Positions 1 to 7,238 are shown, counted from the first letter of the stretch. The stretch: 10,390 nt of DNA from an uncultured Lachnospiraceae bacterium (GCA_910585855.1 CAJUGZ010000154.1:1-10390); one strand, 5' to 3'. Numbers and translations: made by a program. Notes: generated from the sequence alone by a model not told the origin.

Positions 1-64
1 GACGCTAAAATACAGCGTCTAAGTGCCGACGGGAAATGATGACCCTGCGCAGACCTTTCTTTCC
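1..64 (-). repeat. Structured repeat, copy 1 (truncated by window edge, minus orientation)
   Basis: Read on the minus strand, positions 48 to 1 are identical (48/48) to the first 48 nt of the core of the full copies at 460-604 and 3411-3557. They include the AGACGCT/AGCGTCT hairpin. The arm outside the core (49-64) differs: it reads GGTCTGC next to the core, where the full copies have GGTCTAT, and further out it is a purine-rich stretch unlike either of the others. The second arm lies beyond the window. If the family rule holds, it should read GCAGACC followed by the complement of 56-64. Copies 1 and 2 form an inverted pair around the first 400 bp. Confidence 0.85.
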
Positions 65-180
65 ATTTTGGCTGTGTACTCCAGACCTAAAAAATAGTAA
101 AATATTTGCTGTAGTACTAAATTGTACATTTTCACCGAAAAATAAAATTATCATAAAAATTTATAACTATCTGACTATCA

Positions 181-297
181 AGGGCTCTTTCTGAACTTTG
201 GATATTTCATCTCAGCCAGTTTTTCTAACTTTACCAGAAATTGAATATTTCAGCAAAACGGAATTTGGCAGTATATCCAAACATGAGAAAGAACCCT
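181..297. mobile_element. MITE-like 117-bp element with 25-bp terminal inverted repeats
   Basis: The left end (181-205) and the reverse complement of the right end (297-273) match at 20 of 25 positions without gaps. The match covers an outer block AGGG-TCTTTCT and an inner block TTTGGATAT, with a 4-nt mismatched spacer of equal length on both sides. The tetranucleotide ATCA stands immediately outside both ends (177-180 and 298-301), consistent with a target-site duplication. There is no room for a transposase, so it would be a non-autonomous element or a foldback repeat. I cannot assign a parent IS family. A single copy is seen here, so mobility is inferred from the termini alone. Confidence 0.55.
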
Positions 298-356
298 ATC
301 AATTCTTTCCACTTAAAAAATAAAAAAACGCCAGATTCTAAAAAGACAGGATTCTA

Positions 357-406
357 AGAGCCTGTTTAATATTTCGATACATGTAAGAAAATACTGAACA
401 GGCTCT
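357..406. repeat. 10-bp inverted repeat with 30-nt loop
   Basis: AGAGCCTGTT (357-366) pairs perfectly with AACAGGCTCT (397-406). Neither strand has a T-tract directly after the stem, so it is not a convincing intrinsic terminator. It may be the remnant of another short mobile element or simply a hairpin in the gene-free stretch between repeat copies 1 and 2. A short direct repeat, GATTCTAA/GGATTCTAA, lies just to its left (334-341 and 349-357). Apart from this, 298-459 shows no gene or recognised signal. Confidence 0.5.
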
Positions 407-459
407 AAAAACACAGAATTTCTGCTGTGACTGCAAATTTCCCGGCTGGTAGAACTAGC

Positions 460-604
460 GAACTCGAAAGGAAGGTCTATGCAGGGTCATCATTTCCCGT
501 CGGCACTTAGACGCTGTATTTTAGCGTCTTATGTGTCCGCTACGAGGAAATGTTAAGCGAAAGCGGGCCCGGAATAGACCTTCCTTTCGAGTTCAGCGTC
601 CCCC
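460..604 (+). repeat. Structured repeat, copy 2 (full length)
   Basis: Left arm 460-480 and right arm 574-594 are perfectly complementary over 21 bp. The 93-nt core between them (481-573) differs from the core of copy 3 at one position only (T553 against C3507). A CGTCCCC tail (597-603) follows the right arm in both full copies. The core folds on paper into nested helices: CATTTCCCGT 491-500 with 542-552 (one bulge), CGGCAC 501-506 with 533-539 (one bulge), and AGACGCT 509-515 with 523-529 closing a 7-nt loop. A GCGAAAGC hairpin with a GAAA loop follows at 557-564. The tail ends 29 nt beyond the stop codon of the lyase gene on the other strand. The family is not recognised; a structured RNA or a small mobile element are both possible. 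Confidence 0.85.
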
Positions 605-632
605 TTTCAGAAAAAATCAAATTTATAGAACT

Positions 633-3077
633 TTAGATCTTTGCCAATACCGGAAGTACATATTCCCAGTCCATATCGGAAGCATAATAAAATTTTGTAT
701 AGCCGGGCTGATTGTAACAATTGTTTTGCCATGCAATAGAGGTTCGATACATCGTGTCATGCATCAATGTAAACAACTTATGCTTGTTTAATTCTATATT
801 GGTATAAATTCTTACAGCACTGTTATCTGCTTTTCTCAATAATAGTTCTTCTCGGAAATCCCCAAAGATATCTGCTACCAGACATGGGTTTCCTTTTGTA
901 CTGTTGTTAGTTTTTGTACCTTCTGGTTTTAACATTATCCCATGGGTGTTATCGTTGATAACTCCTGTTTTTTCTTCTTTGAGATAGTCTATTCCATCTA
1001 AAATCTGTGTAGACAGATCGGCTGCCCATCGAATCGGCTGATTTGTTCCTAATAAGTGATCCGGCAGTATCTCCCCTGTGCAGGAATAGATCTGATTTAC
1101 CCAGCATTGTAATCCCCTTACTTTTGGATTGATATCGCCAATCATACAGCGTCCTAAATCACATTCGGCATATTCTCCAAACAGAACTTCCCCTGTTTCT
1201 GCATCACGAAGAGCAAATCCATAAGGGGCTTCTTTTGCTCCCTCAAAAACATTAAAAATTTCCAAACCCGGGCGGTCGGGATCGATATTGGCTACATGCA
1301 TCGCATCTCCATGTCCGAACTTTCGATATGTCTTTCCATCCGGCAGATAGCCATAGCTGGAATATAATACACTGCCATCGTGGTCGATTACTGCTGCTCC
1401 ATAGATAATCTCTTGGCAGCCATCCCCATCCACATCTGCTGTGGAAAGACTGTGGTTTCCCTGACCTGCCAAAATCCCATAGACAGGATCTGTTCCCTTT
1501 GCTATATGGGCATTGTCGCAAAATGGATTGTTCATTGGTACAAATCCGCTGTCTATTGCAAATCGTTCAATATGTTTTCCATTTATAAAATCATATGCTA
1601 CAATCGTTGTTCTGGTATAATAGCCACGGCAAATCAAAAGAGAAGGATGCTCCCCGTCTAAGTAAGCTACACCAGACAAAAAACGATCGACTCGATTGCA
1701 GGGTTCAATTCGGTTCATTGCATAATCTCCCCACATCAGCCCGTCATCTACACGCCCAAATCGAAACGGTATCGTTTCCAGTTCCGTTCCATCTCCGGCA
1801 AACATCGTTAAATATTCCGGTCCTTCATAAATAAATCCTTCAAATTGATTTAATTGATTTCTTGGACTGCGGGAAGGAGCATAAACATTGATAAAATAAT
1901 CTGTTACTTTTCTGGCATCTGCACCCGACAAAGGATAGGAATATATCGGTTCTATCCCAAAACATTCTTCCAATGTTGCTGGCCAGTGTCCTGCCTTTAC
2001 CTCAGGATGTTCTGTCCAGCCAGCAAATACCGAAACCATATGCTCATAATAATCTTCTGCACTGCACACAAAATTGTCCGAATGAGAATATCCCTTTTCT
2101 ATATCCTCCTTTGGCATAGTAATATAAGACTCCGATTTTATCGTACCATCTGCATGATAAATCGTCATCTTTGTACCCGGTGCAGTCTTTACAGACATCT
2201 CCGCTTTTCCGTCATAATCAAAATCATAGACAATAAACTGTGTATAATGCGCCCCGGAGCGAATATTATTTCCCATATCCAGCCTCCAAAGCAATGTCCC
2301 GTCTAATTTATAACAATCAATATAACACTTTCCCGTATAACCCTTTATCGAAACATCCTGTGAATTACTCGGATCCCATTTTACAATATATTCATACTCT
2401 CCATCCCCATCTACATCTCCAACACTCATATCATTAATTCGATACTCATAAACCTCTCCGGCAGGCGTCACACCTCCCTCTGGAATCCGCATAGGAATAT
2501 CAATATAATTCTCCCCTGACTTCCAAGCCTGCACCGCCTTACAAACCTCTGCCTCCACTCCGTCCCGAACAGCCGCCACTGCATAAAAATCCTCCATTGT
2601 CCCCTCTGTATCAATATAATTGGTACTGTCCGTCACGAAAGCAAGCTTCTTTCCATTTTTATACACTACAAAATCCGCCCCAGTCATCCCCGTTTCCGAA
2701 TAACCGTCTACCTCCTCCAACATCAACCGCCAGCCAAGAAAAATTCCCGTTTTCACCCTTACTGCAATCAATCCTCTATTCAGCTTTTCAAGCTGCTCAT
2801 GAAAAACCTTTCGAATCGGACTTTTCAAAACTCCACTCTCGATCTCCTCTTGATCCTCTTTCTTACAAACCACTCGAAAATAATGAGGCACATGAGTTGC
2901 CTTCTTCAAACAATACTCTGTATCAAACGTTTCCGCTACCATCTTAAATTTTGTAGCAGGCAAATTTTTATCTGCCCAAAACACCTGATAACCAACAGCC
3001 CCCTCTACTCTATCCCAAGTAACCGTCAGATCACATTCCGTAATCTCTTTTACCCTCAAATTCATTCTCTCTTCCAT
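633..3077 (-). CDS. Rhamnogalacturonan lyase, polysaccharide lyase family 11, with N-terminal FnIII-like domain
   Basis: This protein (814 residues) is predicted to cleave the rhamnose-galacturonate backbone of rhamnogalacturonan I by beta-elimination. Residues 1-90 look like a fibronectin III-like domain. From about 97 the PL11 pattern starts (LNRGLIAVRV, FLGWRL). It continues through Asp-rich, calcium-binding-type propeller repeats: DVDGDGEYE at 221-229, DFDYDGKAE at 285-293, DVDGDG at 548-553 and NIDPDRPGLE at 597-606. The C-terminal family signature includes DIFGDFREE (736-744), LMHDTMYRTSIAWQN (771-785) and YNQPGYTKFY. No signal peptide or membrane segment is visible, so it should act in the cytoplasm on imported oligosaccharides, unlike secreted endo-lyases such as YesW; exo-type action is inference. 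The start is supported by GAGGAAAA about 6 nt upstream; Met5 lacks a better site. It has its own putative promoter and is preceded by a terminator. Confidence 0.92.
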   Translation of the reverse strand: MEERMNLRVKEITECDLTVTWDRVEGAVGYQVFWADKNLPATKFKMVAETFDTEYCLKKATHVPHYFRVVCKKEDQEEIESGVLKSPIRKVFHEQLEKLNRGLIAVRVKTGIFLGWRLMLEEVDGYSETGMTGADFVVYKNGKKLAFVTDSTNYIDTEGTMEDFYAVAAVRDGVEAEVCKAVQAWKSGENYIDIPMRIPEGGVTPAGEVYEYRINDMSVGDVDGDGEYEYIVKWDPSNSQDVSIKGYTGKCYIDCYKLDGTLLWRLDMGNNIRSGAHYTQFIVYDFDYDGKAEMSVKTAPGTKMTIYHADGTIKSESYITMPKEDIEKGYSHSDNFVCSAEDYYEHMVSVFAGWTEHPEVKAGHWPATLEECFGIEPIYSYPLSGADARKVTDYFINVYAPSRSPRNQLNQFEGFIYEGPEYLTMFAGDGTELETIPFRFGRVDDGLMWGDYAMNRIEPCNRVDRFLSGVAYLDGEHPSLLICRGYYTRTTIVAYDFINGKHIERFAIDSGFVPMNNPFCDNAHIAKGTDPVYGILAGQGNHSLSTADVDGDGCQEIIYGAAVIDHDGSVLYSSYGYLPDGKTYRKFGHGDAMHVANIDPDRPGLEIFNVFEGAKEAPYGFALRDAETGEVLFGEYAECDLGRCMIGDINPKVRGLQCWVNQIYSCTGEILPDHLLGTNQPIRWAADLSTQILDGIDYLKEEKTGVINDNTHGIMLKPEGTKTNNSTKGNPCLVADIFGDFREELLLRKADNSAVRIYTNIELNKHKLFTLMHDTMYRTSIAWQNNCYNQPGYTKFYYASDMDWEYVLPVLAKI

Positions 3078-3102
3078 TTCAATTTTCCTCTATATATTTA
3101 TT

Positions 3103-3131
3103 ATTTTATTATTTCTTACTTTTTCTAACAA
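3103..3131 (-). promoter_or_regulatory. Putative sigma-A promoter of the lyase gene
   Basis: On the minus strand, TTGTTA (3131-3126) and TAAAAT (3108-3103) are 17 nt apart. They match the sigma-A consensus at 4/6 and 5/6 positions. Transcription would start near 3096, leaving a leader of roughly 20 nt that carries the GAGGAAAA ribosome binding site. The surrounding DNA is very AT-rich, so chance matches are likely. Its position after the terminator at 3264-3234 makes a promoter here necessary if that terminator is efficient. Confidence 0.45.
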
Positions 3132-3410
3132 TCTTCCTATGAGTATCCATCTACAATCGAATAGGAAAATGACCTTCTCCACTACCCGTACACTGCCAAT
3201 ACACCCATATTTCCTGTGCATCAGCGTGCGCATAAAAAAGGAAGCTGTCGTATAACAGCCTCCTCTGCAGCCACATACACTGAACGTCAAATAAATCCAC
3301 TATCCAGTACAATAAAATATACACAACCTCATGAGGAATTGCATCACTTTACGGCTGGCGCAACACTTACGGCAAATTTCATCAATCATAAGTATATTCC
3401 TGAAAAACCA
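3132..3410. other. Non-coding stretch between lyase promoter and repeat copy 3
   Basis: No plausible gene is seen on either strand. The stretch contains the minus-strand terminator at 3234-3264, annotated separately, and a perfect 10-bp palindrome CCTCATGAGG at 3327-3336. That palindrome could be a protein-binding site or chance. I see no riboswitch or tRNA signature. Confidence 0.6.
3234..3264 (-). terminator. Intrinsic terminator after the transporter operon
   Basis: On the minus strand a 10-bp stem (AGGAGGCTGT with ACAGCTTCCT, containing one G-U pair) closes a 6-nt loop. It runs directly into TTTTTT (3239-3234). On the plus strand the G-U pair becomes an A-C mismatch and there is no T-tract after the stem, so the signal is strand specific. 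It lies about 310 nt beyond the stop codon of the binding-protein gene and upstream of the lyase. Repeat copy 3 therefore falls within the operon's 3' untranslated region. Confidence 0.82.
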
Positions 3411-3557
3411 GTCAGAAGCGAAGCAGAGGTCTATGCAGGGTCATCATTTCCCGTCGGCACTTAGACGCTGTATTTTAGCGTCTTATGTGTCCGCTACGAG
3501 GAAATGCTAAGCGAAAGCGGGCCCGGAATAGACCTCTGCTTCGCTTCTGACGTCCCC
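3411..3557 (+). repeat. Structured repeat, copy 3 (full length)
   Basis: Left arm 3411-3434 and right arm 3528-3551 are perfectly complementary over 24 bp. The 93-nt core (3435-3527) is 92/93 identical to copy 2, and the CGTCCCC tail (3551-3557) is shared. The arms share only GGTCTAT/ATAGACC with copy 2; outside that they differ in sequence while keeping full self-complementarity. The left arm is purine-rich, as in the other copies. The single core difference (C3507 here, T553 in copy 2) can pair with the same G in either state (C-G or U-G) if the plus strand is the RNA. The 8-mer CTTCTGAC at the end of the right arm recurs 18 bp downstream (3562-3569). The element lies between the binding-protein stop codon and the operon terminator. 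Confidence 0.85.
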
Positions 3558-3577
3558 TTCACTTCTGACATCCTGCC

Positions 3578-5197
3578 TTAATTCTGCTTATACTGTTCAT
3601 TTACCTCATCAATCAAAGCCTGCCCACCGGTAGATAACCAAGTATCCCATGCCTGCTGCAACCCTGCCTCATCAATCTGTCCACAAATATACTGTGTCCG
3701 TGCCTGAGAAAGAATCTGATCCAAACTAGCTCCACTTAAAGAATAAGTAGAAGAATTAATCAAATAAGCATCAGCAGGATTAAATACTGCATAAGGAACA
3801 TTTTCTTCTCTTACCTGATTCATTCTCTGTGTACGCTCATTCTCTTCCTTCACAGGGGAAGTCTGAGTCATATTAGGAATATAAGCAACTGTCTGATTCA
3901 GAGCCTGATATGCCTTTGCTGCATTTGCATCGGTAGGATCTTTAATATCCACCAGATATCCATTTTCATCCAGCTTCCAATGGACATCCTGCAGTCCCCA
4001 AGCAGAAAGAACTAACATTTCATCATCACACATTTTATCCAGAAAATGCAGACAATCTTCAATTTTCTCATCTGTATTGCAAGTAGAAGCACTTAATACA
4101 AACATTCCGTTATATCCAGTAGTAGCTAATGTCTTATCGTTAATTGTACCAATCAAATTCATAGCAGCCGTTTCCTGCCCCTCTATTACAGAAGGAATAC
4201 TATTATTTACAAAATAATCCCAGATTCGTCTTCCACCGTCTGTTGTATCAATAAAGATTCCACATTCTCCATTCTTTACACTATCTTCCCACTGATCCGT
4301 ACCACGCACAGCCCAGTCCTTATATACCAAGCCATCGTCATACATCTTCTTAAACCAGTCAAGTGCCTCTTTATACTCTGACTGCATATGAACCGGAATT
4401 AATTTGCCGTCCTGCTCTACCCATTTATTCCCAACGCCAAACCAAGTCTGCATAATATCAAACGGTCCTGTATACTGACAAAGTGCAAGACCATACGTAT
4501 CATCCTGTCCATTTCCGTCTGGATCTCCATAAGTAAACTGCGACATCATCTCATACATATCATCTATTGTTTTTGGCTCTGCAATTCCTAACTTTTCTGC
4601 CCAGTCTGCACGATAAGCGATTCCATAACGTCCAATCACTCTTGCACGGTAAATTCCAATTAATTTTCCGCCTACGGTAAGCGACTGGCATACATCTGGA
4701 TTTGCCTGAGAAAGATTCGGATACTTTGCAGAATCAAACATATAATTGTTCAAATCTATAAATGCTCCTGCATTTGCTGCACTGATAATTGCACCTGTAA
4801 TATTTCCAACTGCCATAACCATTGGCATTTCCTTTGGATTTGCCAGTGCCAAAGTTACTTTTTCCTCTAAAACATCATTTGCAACCCATGTAAAATCAAC
4901 TTTTGTATTGGTATAATCTTCCATTAAAGCAAGACATTCCTGTGCATAAGGAATTGATGCTCCTTCACTTAACGGATTTCCTTCAAAGTCGATTGTCATA
5001 AATGTAATTTCTGCTTTTTCTGCCGGTGCTGCTGTTGTTGTTGTATTTGAAGCAGTTGTTCCGGTGTTGCTTGCAGTTGTTGCTGCAGTTGTATTATTTG
5101 TTGGAGTCGTACTGTTTCCTCCACAGGCTGTCATACTGGCAAGCATAGCTGCTGCCAATGCAATCGCTGTTACTTTTCTTGCTTTTCTTCTCTTCAT
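3578..5197 (-). CDS. Extracellular sugar-binding lipoprotein of a CUT1 ABC transporter
   Basis: This 539-residue family 1 solute-binding protein is the substrate-capturing subunit of the transporter encoded just upstream. A basic N-terminus (MKRRKARK) and a hydrophobic segment lead to a lipobox-like MTAC with the lipidated cysteine at residue 25. A low-complexity Thr/Asn/Ala linker to about residue 60 tethers the binding domain to the membrane. DPDGNGQDDTYG at 225-236 is a calcium-loop-like motif typical of LplA/YtcQ-type proteins. A start 18 nt further upstream (5215) would put its ATG across the ribosome binding site AAGGAGG; the start used here lies 6 nt after AGGAGG (5209-5204). A 149-nt gap separates it from the permease gene and may hold an internal promoter. 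Rhamnogalacturonan oligosaccharide as the ligand is inferred from the adjoining lyase. Confidence 0.92.
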   Translation of the reverse strand: MKRRKARKVTAIALAAAMLASMTACGGNSTTPTNNTTAATTASNTGTTASNTTTTAAPAEKAEITFMTIDFEGNPLSEGASIPYAQECLALMEDYTNTKVDFTWVANDVLEEKVTLALANPKEMPMVMAVGNITGAIISAANAGAFIDLNNYMFDSAKYPNLSQANPDVCQSLTVGGKLIGIYRARVIGRYGIAYRADWAEKLGIAEPKTIDDMYEMMSQFTYGDPDGNGQDDTYGLALCQYTGPFDIMQTWFGVGNKWVEQDGKLIPVHMQSEYKEALDWFKKMYDDGLVYKDWAVRGTDQWEDSVKNGECGIFIDTTDGGRRIWDYFVNNSIPSVIEGQETAAMNLIGTINDKTLATTGYNGMFVLSASTCNTDEKIEDCLHFLDKMCDDEMLVLSAWGLQDVHWKLDENGYLVDIKDPTDANAAKAYQALNQTVAYIPNMTQTSPVKEENERTQRMNQVREENVPYAVFNPADAYLINSSTYSLSGASLDQILSQARTQYICGQIDEAGLQQAWDTWLSTGGQALIDEVNEQYKQN

Positions 5198-5277
5198 AAT
5201 TTTCCTCCTTATCATTAAAAAACAAGCATGTCGATCTGACCACTTTTATAACAATATTTCCAATTCCAATCCCCAAA

Positions 5278-5306
5278 AATATAGTCTGCTTATTTGGATT
5301 TGAAAA
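5278..5306 (-). promoter_or_regulatory. Possible internal promoter of the binding-protein gene
   Basis: TTTTCA (5306-5301) and TATATT (5283-5278) on the minus strand are 17 nt apart, matching the sigma-A consensus at 4/6 and 5/6. The predicted start near 5271 would leave a leader of about 74 nt before the binding-protein gene. Binding proteins are commonly made in excess over permeases, which fits an extra promoter. The DNA is AT-rich, so support is weak. Confidence 0.3.
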
Positions 5307-5346
5307 TATATGTAACAATAATTTTATTTTCTTCTACTATATTAGA

Positions 5347-6252
5347 TTATCCCTTTACAGCTCCAACCATAACACCCTTGGTAAAATATTTTTGTACAAA
5401 AGGATAAACTACCAAAATAGGCAAAGTTGCTACTACCGTAGCTGCCATCTTTACTGCCTTATCAGGTGGAACTCCATTAGACTCATAATCAAATGCATCT
5501 GCATTAATTCCACCGGCAAGCAATACAATACGGCGAAGTACAATCTGAACTGTTTCTTTTCTGCTGTCACTTAAATAAATCATTGCATTAAAATAATCAT
5601 TCCAATATCCTACTGCATAGAACAAAGAAATAGAAGCAATAACCGGTTTAGAAAGCGGTATTACAATCTTTGCAAAAATCCCAATATCAGTACAGCCGTC
5701 AATTCTTGCTGCCTCATCCAATTCTGCCGGAAGTTCCTGAAAGAAATTTTTTACAATAATCATATTAAAAGGACTAATCGCTCCGGGCAGAATTAATGCC
5801 CAATAAGAATTATATAATCCAAGGCTTTGAATCCACAGAAAAGACGGAATCATACCACCAGAAAAAAGCATAGTTACAATTACCATATTTAAAAGAACAT
5901 TTCTTCCCTTCATATATACCTTGGAAAGCGGATAGGCAAATGTAGTAGTAAAAAACATATTGATAATTGTACCAACTACTGTAAGATAAATAGAATTTCT
6001 TAATCCCTTAAAAATATCACCGGTCTGTGTGATATAGTTATAGGCATTTAATGAAAATTCCCTTGGAATAATAAAGAATGCCCGCTCTGTCAATTCTTTT
6101 TCTGTTGCAAAAGATCCTGCAATTACATAAAGAAAAGGAAGCAATGTAGCAAGTCCGACCAGTCCGATTCCAACATAAATAATCACATCCGTTACTTTAT
6201 CAGCCGTACTCTTTTTAATTCGATTTTCTCTTGTTGTCTTCACTTCTGCCAT
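5347..6252 (-). CDS. Carbohydrate ABC transporter permease, MalG-like (YtcP type)
   Basis: This 301-residue inner-membrane subunit forms half of the sugar channel. Hydrophobic segments are visible around residues 22-48, 86-108, 121-142, 149-170, 199-218 and 269-286. The cytoplasmic EAA loop, the docking site for the ABC ATPase, reads EAARIDG at 180-186 and continues to IPLSKP at 198-203. The C-terminus, QKYFTKGVMVGAVKG, is characteristic of MalG-type CUT1 permeases. The ATG lies 8 nt after AGGAGGA (6267-6261), and only 17 nt separate it from the preceding permease gene, so the two are cotranscribed. No ATPase gene is nearby; this subfamily generally shares an MsmX/MsmK-type ATPase encoded elsewhere. 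The sugar is inferred from context. Confidence 0.93.
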   Translation of the reverse strand: MAEVKTTRENRIKKSTADKVTDVIIYVGIGLVGLATLLPFLYVIAGSFATEKELTERAFFIIPREFSLNAYNYITQTGDIFKGLRNSIYLTVVGTIINMFFTTTFAYPLSKVYMKGRNVLLNMVIVTMLFSGGMIPSFLWIQSLGLYNSYWALILPGAISPFNMIIVKNFFQELPAELDEAARIDGCTDIGIFAKIVIPLSKPVIASISLFYAVGYWNDYFNAMIYLSDSRKETVQIVLRRIVLLAGGINADAFDYESNGVPPDKAVKMAATVVATLPILVVYPFVQKYFTKGVMVGAVKG

Positions 6253-6269
6253 AACATTCTTCCTCCTTT

Positions 6270-7238
6270 CTAATAGATACCGGATTCACCGGCTTTTTTT
6301 GCAACCCAGTTTGCACCAAGCACCATAATCATACCTACTACAGATTTAAATAAACCTGCTGCCTGACTAAAAGAATACTGTGCATTTTTAATACCTTTGA
6401 TATAAACATAAGTATCAAACACTTCTGCCTTTGATACGTTTAATTCGTTTCTCATCAAGAAAATCTGCTCGTAACCTGTATTTAAGATGGATCCAACACG
6501 TAAGATTAACATCATAATTACAGTTCCTTTAATTGTCGGAAGCGTAATATGCCACATCAAACGCCAACGTCCCGCTCCATCTACTCTTGCTGCTTCATAG
6601 AGCTGCATATCCACTCCAGAGAGTGCCGCAAGGAATACAATTGTACCATAACCAGTTTCTTTCCAGATACTCTGCCCGATAATCAGTCCTCTGAAATATT
6701 TCGGACTTCCTAAAATATCCACTGTGCTTCCTGTAATTGACTTGATAATCATATTGATAATACCATCATTTACATTTAATAACTGATAGGTTAAACTGGC
6801 AACAATAACCCATGATACAAAATGCGGGATATAGATAAAAGTCTGAATGGTTCTCTTATATGCATCATGCCGAATCTCATTTAAAAACAGAGATAAAATA
6901 ACCGGTGCCGGAAAATACAATACTAAACTCAGTAAAGAAATACCAAGCGTATTAGTCAACAGCATCCAGAAATCCCCGCCAGTAAAGAAATTTTTAAAAT
7001 TCAATAACCCTACAAACGGACTTTTCAAAAATCCCATAAATGGACTGAAATTCTGAAACGCAATCACAATACCAAACATTGGAATATACCGAAACACAAT
7101 AAAATAAATCAGTCCGGGCAGCAGCATAACATACAGCCATTTATGCTGCTTAATGTACTTCAGCATAGACTTCTTCTTATCCTCTCGAGAAAGAATTTCG
7201 AGTGCCTCTGGAGAAATTTCATTTTTCCTCTTGCTCAT
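6270..7238 (-). CDS. Carbohydrate ABC transporter permease, MalF/LplB-like (YteP type)
   Basis: This 322-residue membrane subunit pairs with the MalG-like permease. Its length is close to B. subtilis YteP. A charged N-terminus precedes WLYVMLLPGLIYFIVF (34-49) and further hydrophobic segments near 94-119, 133-153, 184-205, 236-254 and 292-312. The EAA loop reads EAARVDGAGRW at 215-225 with ITLP at 231-234. A longer reading frame runs 20 codons further upstream (to 7298), but the start chosen here has AGGAGG (7250-7245) 6 nt before it, whereas the extension has no such site and a Lys/Arg-rich, non-family sequence. It is the first gene of the transporter operon, with a putative promoter at 7354-7326 and a 240-nt gap from the regulator gene. 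Confidence 0.93.
   Translation of the reverse strand: MSKRKNEISPEALEILSREDKKKSMLKYIKQHKWLYVMLLPGLIYFIVFRYIPMFGIVIAFQNFSPFMGFLKSPFVGLLNFKNFFTGGDFWMLLTNTLGISLLSLVLYFPAPVILSLFLNEIRHDAYKRTIQTFIYIPHFVSWVIVASLTYQLLNVNDGIINMIIKSITGSTVDILGSPKYFRGLIIGQSIWKETGYGTIVFLAALSGVDMQLYEAARVDGAGRWRLMWHITLPTIKGTVIMMLILRVGSILNTGYEQIFLMRNELNVSKAEVFDTYVYIKGIKNAQYSFSQAAGLFKSVVGMIMVLGANWVAKKAGESGIY

Noticed and set aside
357..406. Hairpin as terminator of the lyase transcript
   Set aside because: No T-tract directly after the stem on the minus strand, and it lies more than 200 nt past the stop codon.
460..604. Retron or CRISPR explanation for the repeat
   Set aside because: Complementary variable arms recall retron a1/a2 repeats, but no reverse transcriptase is in the window; there is no regular repeat-spacer array and no cas gene.
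3090..3290. 66-codon minus-strand ORF upstream of the lyase
   Set aside because: It spans the intrinsic terminator and the lyase promoter, has no ribosome binding site and no family resemblance.
5094..5318. Minus-strand ORF overlapping the start of the binding-protein gene
   Set aside because: It overlaps the signal-peptide region of a well-supported gene in another frame and has no ribosome binding site.
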